From Gammaproteobacteria bacterium (lineage in GTDB: Bacteria > Pseudomonadota > Gammaproteobacteria > Coxiellales > Coxiellaceae): a DNA stretch of 10,048 bases. A model generated the notes under the pieces. It did no database searches. It was not told where the DNA came from and was given only the letters and a program-made list of their open reading frames with translations. Location of the stretch: NCBI GenBank assembly GCA_022600315.1, contig JAHZKQ010000119.1:1-10048 (forward strand), in the 5' to 3' direction. The position numbers were made by a program, and so were the translations under genes. Of the stretch, positions 1 to 5,679 are shown piece by piece; position 1 is the first letter of the stretch; each line of letters begins with the position of its first letter.

Positions 1-111
1 ATCACGACAACGCTCGATTTGAATCTTGGGTTTAAGCTCGGTGTTTAATACGCCTTCGCTTTTAAGGCCAGCAATCGCGCGGCTCACTGCATCAAAAACG
101 ATTTGTTTCAT
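1..111 (-). CDS. argS: Arginyl-tRNA synthetase, N-terminal fragment
   Basis: Only the first 37 codons are present; the gene continues beyond the left edge of the window. The translation begins MKQIVFDAVSRAIAGL and ends with PKIQIERCRD. This matches the start of bacterial ArgS, where a short N-terminal helix is followed by a P-x-I-Q-x-E-x-x-R-D segment that leads into the K-x-H-G-D-F-A-S-N part of the additional (Add1) domain, which recognises the tRNA D-loop. The enzyme charges tRNA-Arg with arginine in the cytoplasm. The ATG at 111-109 is chosen because it gives the family's usual N-terminus. An AGGA lies almost on top of it, and a GGA about 11 bases upstream is the more plausible ribosome site. 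The catalytic HIGH motif lies outside the window, so identification rests on the N-terminus alone. The gene is divergent from the 304-residue unknown gene. Confidence 0.78.
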   Translation of the reverse strand, partial: MKQIVFDAVSRAIAGLKSEGVLNTELKPKIQIERCRD

Positions 112-143
112 GTCCTAAGTTCCGTGAATCATCAATTATGCCC

Positions 144-172
144 AGTATAGGGATTTTTGGCTTAAATGGAAG
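144..172 (-). promoter_or_regulatory. Predicted sigma70 promoter for argS
   Basis: On the minus strand a -35-like CTTCCA (172-167) and a -10 TATACT (149-144, five of six consensus bases) are separated by exactly 17 bp. Transcription would start about 25 bases before the argS ATG. The -35 is weak (three of six), so this is a prediction from spacing and the good -10. Confidence 0.42.
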
Positions 173-215
173 GTTTGCAATCAGCTTCCTTAAGAAAACC
201 TTAAATATCCTCAAT

Positions 216-235
216 GTTACGTATTGTTACTTATT
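216..235 (+). promoter_or_regulatory. Tandem 10-bp repeat resembling an OmpR box
   Basis: GTTACGTATT (216-225) is followed immediately by GTTACTTATT (226-235): two copies of a 10-mer differing at one base, with no spacer. OmpR-family regulators bind head-to-tail as dimers on tandem half-sites about 10 bp apart, and E. coli OmpR half-sites carry a GxxAC core, one of which, in ompF, is very close to GTTACATATT (from memory). The repeat lies just upstream of the likely promoter of the 309-1223 gene, a typical activator position. An OmpR-like regulator is encoded 1 kb downstream. Binding by that regulator is inferred. Confidence 0.45.
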
Positions 236-244
236 GAAGGTGAA

Positions 245-276
245 TTGTCACATTGTAGCAATGGTTTGGGTATAAG
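245..276 (+). promoter_or_regulatory. Weak candidate promoter for the 304-residue unknown gene
   Basis: TTGTCA (245-250, five of six -35 consensus bases) and TATAAG (271-276) lie on the plus strand, but with a 20-bp spacer instead of 17. A TGG at 267-269 could act as an extended -10 for the overlapping hexamer GTATAA. Poor spacing would fit a promoter needing an activator such as one bound at 216-235. The gene's ribosome site is AGGG at 298-301, seven bases before the ATG. Confidence 0.33.
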
Positions 277-308
277 ATTAAATTAATGTAATCAGTTAGG
301 GTTTAATT

Positions 309-1223
309 ATGCGCCGTTTTCAGGCATTGCCGGGTCAGGATGAGCCATCCAAATACCATTTTTATCAAGTTGCTTGTGCAGTTGAAGCATGGCCAGCGAT
401 AATTAAATATGTGCAAAGTCAAGTTGAAGGTAAAGTGCCTCAGATTAGATTTTGGCAAGAAGAGCATGTCATCCAAGAGCAAAATACGTGGCAAGTTGAG
501 ATAATGACAAGCCAAAATATTTGTGTTGACTATGGCGATGCTATTTTGCATTGGCAATTTTTTGCAGGTCAAACAGAAGCTAACATGACACTAAAGACTG
601 CTGTAGATCGCCAGTGGGACTTTTCCGGATTAGAGGCGGAAATTTTAGGTTATCATGGAGTTTCCAACCATCTTAAATTAAGTGCTGAAGATTCTGCTGT
701 TACTTTTAATAATTTGCCGATTCTAGCCTTAAAAGCTCACTATGAATATCGATGCTCTCAGGATTTGTTAAATAGCAGAATCACTAAATCCGATGCAGAT
801 ATCCAGCAAGGGTATCAAAATAAATTATCACAAGATGTACTATCTATTAGGCAGGAAATTACTCAGGATCTAACTGAGCGTATGCGAACTTTCCAGGCTG
901 AGTTAAAGTCTCTAAGTAACACAGAGAGCTTTTATTATAAGGCGGCAAAACTGTTTTCCACGCAACAGTCTTGGCAAGCCCGAATTGCGCGTAAAACCCA
1001 AAAAGTCAATGCAGTAAAAGCATTGCAACAAACAGTGCAGAATAGCTTTTCTGTGCAATCTATTCAGGATCTAGAACAGCGCTTAAGCAAGAATTCACCA
1101 CAAGCACTTGTCAGTGGTAATTTCTTTACACTTTTTGGCAGGAAAGGTGTTGCTAAGACTTTTGCGCAGGCCGAGCAAGCTGCTTTGGAATATCAAAATA
1201 GGCTTGCTGCACCGGCTGCTTAG
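309..1223 (+). CDS. Uncharacterised soluble protein beside an OmpR/EnvZ-type pair
   Basis: I do not recognise this 304-residue protein. It has no signal peptide and no membrane segment, so it is probably cytoplasmic. Residues 1-150 look mixed alpha/beta and are rich in Trp, Phe and Tyr. From about 160 to 265 it is strongly helical and Gln/Glu/Lys-rich, likely a coiled coil (for example RQEITQDLTERMRTFQAEL). A basic stretch with QARIARKTQKVNAVKA falls near 225-240, then a Gly/Phe-containing segment (SGNFFTLFGRKG) and an Ala-rich tail ending LAAPAA. The ATG is supported by AGGG seven bases upstream. It reads the same way as the response regulator 59 bp downstream and has an OmpR-box-like repeat in front, so it may be a target or accessory of that system (inference). 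A secreted effector is possible if the host has a type IV system, but nothing here proves it. Real gene status is likely from length, ribosome site and tight context. Confidence 0.72.
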   Translation: MRRFQALPGQDEPSKYHFYQVACAVEAWPAIIKYVQSQVEGKVPQIRFWQEEHVIQEQNTWQVEIMTSQNICVDYGDAILHWQFFAGQTEANMTLKTAVDRQWDFSGLEAEILGYHGVSNHLKLSAEDSAVTFNNLPILALKAHYEYRCSQDLLNSRITKSDADIQQGYQNKLSQDVLSIRQEITQDLTERMRTFQAELKSLSNTESFYYKAAKLFSTQQSWQARIARKTQKVNAVKALQQTVQNSFSVQSIQDLEQRLSKNSPQALVSGNFFTLFGRKGVAKTFAQAEQAALEYQNRLAAPAA

Positions 1224-1264
1224 GATGCTTTGACTTTGTTTTGTCTAGCACTTACTCCCAAAAA

Positions 1265-1273
1265 TGATATAAT
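1265..1273 (+). promoter_or_regulatory. Perfect extended -10 promoter abutting the response-regulator start
   Basis: TGATATAAT is the full extended -10 consensus (TGn plus TATAAT, 1265-1273). No good -35 is present at 17 bp, which extended -10 promoters tolerate; TTGACT at 1230-1235 is too far away. The -10 ends nine bases before the ATG at 1283, so initiation would fall at about 1280-1283, giving an mRNA with almost no 5' leader. Confidence 0.6.
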
Positions 1274-1282
1274 CCGTTCATT

Positions 1283-2020
1283 ATGAGAGCTGAAGAACAA
1301 CATCATATCCTGGTTGTTGACGATGATCAGGGCATTCGTGACCTGCTAAGCAAGTTTTTGCAGCAGCATAGCTATCGCACGTCGACTGCTAAGAATGGCC
1401 AGGAAATGCAGCAGGTACTTAACAGCAAATGTGTCGATCTGATCATTTTGGACATCATGATGCCAGGTGATGATGGCTTGACCTTATGCCAGAGACTACG
1501 TAGTAGTTCCAATATTCCTATTCTAATGTTAACGGCAGTGAGTGAAGACGTCGATCGCATTGTAGGTTTGGAAATGGGCGCGGATGACTACCTAAGTAAG
1601 CCGTTTAATCCGCGGGAATTATTGGCGCGAATGAAAGCCGTTTTAAGGCGCAGTGGTGTAAGCAGTGCCGCGTCAGTGCAAACATCTAGTCAGGAACATG
1701 CTTGTTATCAATTTGCCAATTTTTCTTTGGATAAAACCGCTAGGCAATTAAGCTCACCGGAAGGCCTGGAAATCAGTCTGAGTACTGGCGAATACAATTT
1801 ATTATTAGCCTTTGTTGAGCGTCCGCAGCAGGTTCTAAGTCGCGATCAATTACTTGACGTCACTAAAAATCGCAGTGCCGCACCGTTTGATCGTAGTATT
1901 GATATTCAAATTAGTCGGTTGCGCAATAAAATCGAAGTTGACCCTAAAAATCCACAGTTAATTAAAACCGTGCGTGGCGGCGGTTATGTATTAACGATTG
2001 CAGTCACTCGTTCTACTTAA
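1283..2020 (+). CDS. OmpR-family response regulator (winged helix)
   Basis: This 245-residue protein has a receiver domain (about 8-123) and an OmpR/PhoB winged-helix DNA-binding domain (about 140-240). The acidic pocket is D13-D14-D15, the phosphoacceptor is D57 in LIILDIMMPG, and the switch and catalytic residues T84 and K106 (in KPFNPRELLAR) are present. The C-terminal domain shows DRSIDIQISRLRNKIE (203-218) and the RGGGYVL wing (231-237). Length and sequence are closest to E. coli OmpR, including VDRIVGLEMGADDY and KPFNPRELLAR. It should be phosphorylated by the kinase whose gene begins two bases after its stop. The ATG at 1283 is the only sensible start: a stop lies in frame at 1265 and no other start precedes the receiver fold. 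No Shine-Dalgarno sequence precedes it. I withhold the symbol ompR because porin targets cannot be shown here. Confidence 0.95.
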   Translation: MRAEEQHHILVVDDDQGIRDLLSKFLQQHSYRTSTAKNGQEMQQVLNSKCVDLIILDIMMPGDDGLTLCQRLRSSSNIPILMLTAVSEDVDRIVGLEMGADDYLSKPFNPRELLARMKAVLRRSGVSSAASVQTSSQEHACYQFANFSLDKTARQLSSPEGLEISLSTGEYNLLLAFVERPQQVLSRDQLLDVTKNRSAAPFDRSIDIQISRLRNKIEVDPKNPQLIKTVRGGGYVLTIAVTRST

Positions 2021-2022
2021 TT

Positions 2023-3297
2023 ATGTTTAGCAGTCTACGCCAGAGTTTTCGGCAATTTACCAGCATGAAGTTATTAGTACTGTTATTGGTGCTTATTACC
2101 TTGCATTTGATTATCATGTTTTTCTATTTAAAATCGAGTCGTACGGTGCGCGAGACCGTGCAACGTGATGCGGTGATTCAAAAAATCATTAATGCGATTT
2201 ATTTAGTGGAAGCCACGCCAGTGACCAATCGTAAGCATGCCGTGGCGGTGATGGCCGATCCCAATTTAAAAGTTTCATTTACTAGTCAGCCAGAGTGGGC
2301 ACAACGTTTCTCACAGATTTCATTTTGGCGTATCTCTAGAGCCTTGCAAGAAGATTTAGATTCTTTTTCACTATCTATTATGCTTGATAAAAATCAATGG
2401 TTAAATCTACATGCCACGGTGTATTCGCATGTGGTAGCGGAACAACTGCTTTGGTTTGGTTTAGAAGTTTTTATTTTTGGTACGATTTTACTGGCTATGT
2501 GGACAATCAGTCGTTATCAGCGACCCTTGCAGGAATTTAAAAAAGCTGCCCGGCGGTTAGGTGCCGATGTTGATGCGGTGCCATTTAATGTAAATGGTCC
2601 AGCGGTAGTTAGAGAGACTGCCAAAGCGTTAAATGATATGCAGCAACGGATTCGTGATTTAATTCGAGATCGCACGCAGATGTTGGCAGCCATTTCGCAC
2701 GATTTGCGTACTCCGATTACGCGCTTAAAGATCAGAACCCAGTTTATTGACGATGAACAGCAACAGCAAAATTACATTAAAGATCTTGATGAAATGGAAA
2801 ATATGATTAAAGAAATTTTAGCTTTTGCCCGTGATGATGCGAATAAAGAACAACAAAGTGATCTAGATATTATCTCCTTATTATATTCAATTTGTAATGA
2901 TTTTCGCGATATGGGGCATGATATTAGTTTTACTACTATGCTGCATCGCCAGCCATTCCATGGGCGTAGCTTGGCTTTAAAGCGTGCTTTTAATAACTTA
3001 ATTGGCAATGCGATTCGTTATGGTAAAAACGTCCGGGTGATTGTCAGAAAACATTATAAAAATTTAATTATTTTAGTGAAAGATGATGGTCCTGGTATTC
3101 CAGAAACTGATTTAGAGCGCGTATTTGCGCCCTTTTACCGCGCCGAACATTCTCGTTCTCGCGATACCGGCGGCGCTGGTTTAGGCTTGGCGGTGACCCG
3201 GGAAATTATTAAATCCCATCATGGCAACGTTACTTTAAAAAATCGCAAACCACACGGCTTAGAAGTTAAAGTTGAGTTTGAGCAGGTAGGAAAATAG
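2023..3297 (+). CDS. EnvZ-like membrane sensor histidine kinase
   Basis: A 424-residue inner-membrane kinase. Membrane segments lie at about 17-36 and 142-163, enclosing a periplasmic sensor of roughly 105 residues (37-141) with no recognised ligand motif. A HAMP linker (about 164-215) follows, then the H-box SHDLRTPITRLKIR with phosphoaccepting H226 and phosphatase-type T230. The ATP-binding domain has the N-box NNLIGNAIRYG (N329), the G1 box DDGPGI (354-359), the F-box FAPFYR (368-373) and the G2 box GGAGLGLAV (383-391). All catalytic elements are intact. Similarity to EnvZ is greatest around the H-box, but the periplasmic part is not obviously related. The ATG lies two bases after the regulator's TAA with no Shine-Dalgarno sequence, so translation probably depends on coupling to the upstream gene. 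An alternative start is M15, but that would leave little before the first membrane helix. Confidence 0.93.
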   Translation: MFSSLRQSFRQFTSMKLLVLLLVLITLHLIIMFFYLKSSRTVRETVQRDAVIQKIINAIYLVEATPVTNRKHAVAVMADPNLKVSFTSQPEWAQRFSQISFWRISRALQEDLDSFSLSIMLDKNQWLNLHATVYSHVVAEQLLWFGLEVFIFGTILLAMWTISRYQRPLQEFKKAARRLGADVDAVPFNVNGPAVVRETAKALNDMQQRIRDLIRDRTQMLAAISHDLRTPITRLKIRTQFIDDEQQQQNYIKDLDEMENMIKEILAFARDDANKEQQSDLDIISLLYSICNDFRDMGHDISFTTMLHRQPFHGRSLALKRAFNNLIGNAIRYGKNVRVIVRKHYKNLIILVKDDGPGIPETDLERVFAPFYRAEHSRSRDTGGAGLGLAVTREIIKSHHGNVTLKNRKPHGLEVKVEFEQVGK

Positions 3298-3357
3298 ACT
3301 ATTGTTTTTTTGCCCTGCTGTCACTACATTCCCTGGGTTTTATATTAGATAGAATAT

Positions 3358-3365
3358 AGTATACT
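3358..3365 (+). promoter_or_regulatory. Possible fic -10 within an 8-bp palindrome
   Basis: AGTATACT is a perfect 8-bp palindrome and contains TATACT (3360-3365), a good -10 hexamer about 37 bases before the fic ATG. The -35 region around 3337-3343 is only T-rich. Surrounding DNA is very AT-rich, so chance is a real alternative. If functional, the palindrome could be an operator for the winged helix of Fic (speculative). Confidence 0.27.
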
Positions 3366-3401
3366 GTTATATAAATACGCTTTAGATAAGCAGGAGTTGG
3401 G

Positions 3402-4439
3402 ATGAGTTTTAAGCCTAAATTTACTATCACAAACCCAATTGCAAATAATCTTACGCAGATTGTGAGTGTCAAAGGATTTTTAGATGCAGCCAGTTTATCT
3501 AAAGATTGGGTTGATGCAATGCAGCAAAGAGCATTAATTTTAGAGGCATATCACACAACACATATTGAGGGGACACAGCTAACTCTTGAGCAATCAGAAA
3601 AATTACTCGGAGGTGAAAAAACTGACAATACTGATCCTGATGATGTGCAAGAGTTAATTAATTATCGTGATGCATTTGATTTGGTTGCAGGGTATTTAGG
3701 TAATGGTGATCCTATTACCGAAGGTCTGATTCGTGAAATACATAAACGCTTGGTTAAGGGTGTGCGTGGTAATTCAGCTGCACCGGGTGAATATCGTAAA
3801 GTTCAGAATTATGTTGTTAATTCTAAAACAGGAGAAAGAGTCTATACGCCACCACCTGCATTTGAAATACAGCGCATGATGCAAGAACTTGTAGATTACG
3901 CCAATAAAACCAATGATGTTCATCCGGTATTGATCGCTGGGATTGCACAATTTCAATTAGTTCACATTCATCCCTTTTTAGACGGCAATGGTCGTACAGC
4001 ACGTTTATTATCAACATTGTGTTTGTATCGTAAAGGCTATGACTTTAAAAAACTATTTACGATTAGTGAATATTACGACCGAAACCGTGTGGATTATTAC
4101 AAGGCTATTCAGGATGTTCGTGAAAACGGTATGGATATGACGGGATGGCTTGAGTATTTTGTCTATGCGCTAGCAGAGCAAATGCAGGATATCAAAAGCA
4201 AAAGCGAAGCTGTTGTACGAATTGACGTGATAACGAGAGAGCATCAACTGTCTGATCGACAAGCGAAGGCGTTAAATCATATTTTACAGCATGGTGAACT
4301 TGGGATAAAAAAGTTCGAGCAGATATGCCCTAATATACCAAGGCGATCTTTGCAACGGGATCTTAAGGGGCTGATAAATAAGAAAATTATTATATCTGAA
4401 GGAGCGACCAACCAGATAGTCTACAAACTTGCGCCATAA
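3402..4439 (+). CDS. Fic-domain protein (probable AMP-transferase), class II, with C-terminal winged HTH
   Basis: A 345-residue Fic protein. The Fic signature [12 protein letters not shown] spans 190-201, with catalytic H190, phosphate-binding G195-N196-G197 and R198/R201, and D194 for the metal. Proteins with an intact motif usually transfer AMP from ATP onto Ser, Thr or Tyr hydroxyls of a target. An N-terminal inhibitory motif T52-x-x-x-E56-G57 is present, which places it in class II: the glutamate blocks productive ATP binding until the helix is displaced, so no separate antitoxin is needed. Residues from about 280 to 345 form a winged helix ([13 protein letters not shown], then [15 protein letters not shown]), as in many stand-alone bacterial Fic proteins, and may bind DNA or mediate oligomers. 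AGGAG at 3392-3396, five bases before the ATG, supports the start. The gene is flanked by intergenic DNA on both sides, is AT-rich, and looks like a stand-alone cargo gene, perhaps acquired. The target is unknown. Confidence 0.93.
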   Translation: MSFKPKFTITNPIANNLTQIVSVKGFLDAASLSKDWVDAMQQRALILEAYHTTHIEGTQLTLEQSEKLLGGEKTDNTDPDDVQELINYRDAFDLVAGYLGNGDPITEGLIREIHKRLVKGVRGNSAAPGEYRKVQNYVVNSKTGERVYTPPPAFEIQRMMQELVDYANKTNDVHPVLIAGIAQFQLVHIHPFLDGNGRTARLLSTLCLYRKGYDFKKLFTISEYYDRNRVDYYKAIQDVRENGMDMTGWLEYFVYALAEQMQDIKSKSEAVVRIDVITREHQLSDRQAKALNHILQHGELGIKKFEQICPNIPRRSLQRDLKGLINKKIIISEGATNQIVYKLAP

Positions 4440-4472
4440 TATGGCACAAGTTTGGCGCAAGTTTGGCACAAG
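4424..4472 (+). repeat. 11-bp tandem repeats with an inverted copy over the fic stop codon
   Basis: Three consecutive units, ATGGCACAAG (4441-4450, one base short), TTTGGCGCAAG (4451-4461) and TTTGGCACAAG (4462-4472), run into a partial fourth, TTTG. Just upstream, CAAACTTGCGCCAT (4424-4437) is the reverse complement of the same unit. The arms 4424-4437 and 4441-4454 pair over 14 bp with one mismatch and a 3-base loop that holds the end of the fic stop codon. The copy also pairs perfectly over 12 bp with 4454-4465 region bases. Possible roles are an RNA hairpin at the 3' end, a protein-binding array with about one helical turn per unit, or a slippage-prone tail. No T-tract follows, so it is not a standard terminator. 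Confidence 0.8.
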
Positions 4473-4527
4473 TTTGCTATTAGCCATCTTGGCTCCACAG
4501 GAGATGAAGCAATTGTCGAAGCTGCAT

Positions 4528-4570
4528 AAGTTTTTTGTAAAACTTTGTTGGATAAGTATCAAATACTTTT
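4528..4570. terminator. Two AT-rich hairpins between convergent fic and tsaC
   Basis: AAGTTTT (4528-4534) pairs with AAAACTT (4539-4545) across a TTGT loop, and AAGTAT (4554-4559) pairs with ATACTT (4563-4568) across CAA, followed by TTCTT on the plus strand. They lie between the ends of two converging genes, where bidirectional termination is expected. The stems contain only one G-C pair each, so intrinsic termination would be weak. The rest of 4440-4618 shows no convincing gene. Confidence 0.3.
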
Positions 4571-4618
4571 CTTACTTTGGCATTTTTAAATTTTGACAGC
4601 TGCATTTTATTTTCTAGG

Positions 4619-5185
4619 TTATCCCGCCCGCAAAACTTCATTGGTTATCGCATCGCGGATTTCACTAGGAGATTTTTGCTGACCCACTTCGCCTTCCACA
4701 ATAAAATCTACTTTATCGGCAAAGGCTAATTGCACACTGCGAGTATCACGCAGTGGCGGCGCACCTTCCAAGTTTGCGCTGGTAGAAATAATTGGCCCGC
4801 CAAAACCTTGGCAGAGCTGCTGGACAACTGGATGATCGCTTACGCGCACGGCAATACTATTATGTGGACCGCGAATTAAATGCGGTACTTGTTGTGTTGC
4901 AGGAAATACCCAAGTGGTCGGTCCTGGCCAACTATTTAATACTTGTGATAATTGTGGCGGTGGTAAAGGCTCAACCAGCTCTTCCAATTGCTCAAAATTA
5001 GCCGCTACTAAAATAAAGCCTTTTTCTTGGCGGCGATTTTTTAATTGTAATAAATGTGTTACGCCATCGATATTAAATGGATCACACCCCAAGCCAAAAA
5101 CCGCTTCGGTGGGGTAAGCAATTAAGCGGCCGAGTTTAAGCTCGACAACCGCTTTATTAATTGAATTAATTAAGTCTTGGCTCAT
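4619..5185 (-). CDS. tsaC: L-threonylcarbamoyladenylate synthase TsaC (YrdC type)
   Basis: This 188-residue protein is the short single-domain form, like E. coli TsaC (190 residues), not the longer Sua5. It makes threonylcarbamoyl-AMP from threonine, bicarbonate and ATP, the first step of t6A synthesis at A37 of ANN-decoding tRNAs; TsaB, TsaD and TsaE complete it in the cytoplasm. Visible family motifs are YPTEAVFGLGCDP (24-36), K49 and R51 in the LKNRR segment, WPGPTTWVFPA (86-96), AVRVSDHP (112-119), STSANLEG (134-141) and SEIRDA (174-179). The ATG overlaps the purE stop as ATGA and has no clear Shine-Dalgarno sequence, so translation is probably coupled. It is the last gene of the dprA-smg-topA-purE-tsaC string; aroE, which often follows, is not seen here. 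Confidence 0.95.
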   Translation of the reverse strand: MSQDLINSINKAVVELKLGRLIAYPTEAVFGLGCDPFNIDGVTHLLQLKNRRQEKGFILVAANFEQLEELVEPLPPPQLSQVLNSWPGPTTWVFPATQQVPHLIRGPHNSIAVRVSDHPVVQQLCQGFGGPIISTSANLEGAPPLRDTRSVQLAFADKVDFIVEGEVGQQKSPSEIRDAITNEVLRAG

Positions 5186-5679
5186 GCTTTTAGCTTTTGA
5201 TTGGCCTTTATTAAACTTTCCCGTTTAGTTTGGCGTTGTGCCAACAGGCGTTCAGCTAAGCGATTATCTTGCAATGCTAAAATTTGGGCGGCTAAAACGG
5301 CGGCGTTTTTAGCGCCTGCTTTGCCAATGCTGGTGCAGGCGACCGGCGTCCCACCAGGCATTTGTACGGTAGCAAGTAATGCATCCAGGCCGTTTAAATC
5401 TCCAGCGCTTAATGGAATGCCGATCACGGGACGAATCGTGTGCGCGGCAACGCATCCGGCTAAATGCGCGGCTAAACCAGCCGCGGCAATAAATACCGCG
5501 CAGCCGCGTGTGGTGGCGTTAAGCACATATTCACTGGCTAAGTCTGGAGTGCGATGTGCAGATAAAATATTGGCTTCAAATTCAACTTCCAAGTCTTTTA
5601 GCGCGTCAAAGCAGGTTTGCATTACGCTAAGATCGCTATCAGAGCCCATTAAAATGGCTACGAAGGGTTTAGTCATCAT
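5182..5679 (-). CDS. purE: N5-carboxyaminoimidazole ribonucleotide mutase (class I PurE)
   Basis: A 165-residue PurE. It interconverts N5-CAIR and CAIR in de novo purine synthesis, as a cytoplasmic octamer in the family. The phosphate-binding MGSDSD (11-16), the class I catalytic SAHRTP (40-45, H42), the loop AAAGLAAHLAG, and VQMPGGTPVA followed by IGKAGAKNAAVLAAQILA are all present. SAHRTP argues for the bacterial mutase and against the class II carboxylase that uses CO2 directly. Class I enzymes need PurK, normally encoded next door; here the next gene is tsaC, so purK must be elsewhere. The start overlaps the 3' end of topA: ATG at 5679 (11-bp overlap) or the adjacent ATG at 5676 (8-bp overlap). 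AGGA lies five bases from the first and eight from the second, so the second may be used. The C-terminus is basic and extends past the core fold. Confidence 0.95.
   Translation of the reverse strand: MMTKPFVAILMGSDSDLSVMQTCFDALKDLEVEFEANILSAHRTPDLASEYVLNATTRGCAVFIAAAGLAAHLAGCVAAHTIRPVIGIPLSAGDLNGLDALLATVQMPGGTPVACTSIGKAGAKNAAVLAAQILALQDNRLAERLLAQRQTKRESLIKANQKLKA

Noticed and set aside
309..1223. Calling the 304-residue protein a Dot/Icm effector
   Set aside because: There is no clear C-terminal secretion signal, no eukaryotic-like domain, and the host lineage is not established.
1230..1235. TTGACT as the -35 of the response-regulator promoter
   Set aside because: It is 32 bp from the TATAAT, far outside the usable range; the extended -10 explains the promoter without it.
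3281..3319. Inverted repeat AGCAGG / CCTGCT around the end of the kinase gene with a T-run, as a terminator
   Set aside because: The loop is 27 bases and the T-run lies in the loop instead of after the stem, so it does not fit an intrinsic terminator.
4441..4596. A 51-codon plus-strand frame beginning MAQVWRKF just after fic
   Set aside because: It has no ribosome site, starts within the repeat array, and its second half is low-complexity from AT-rich DNA.
5182..5679. Class II PurE (direct AIR carboxylase), which would explain the missing purK
   Set aside because: The SAHRTP motif is the class I form; class II enzymes have a different residue pattern there.
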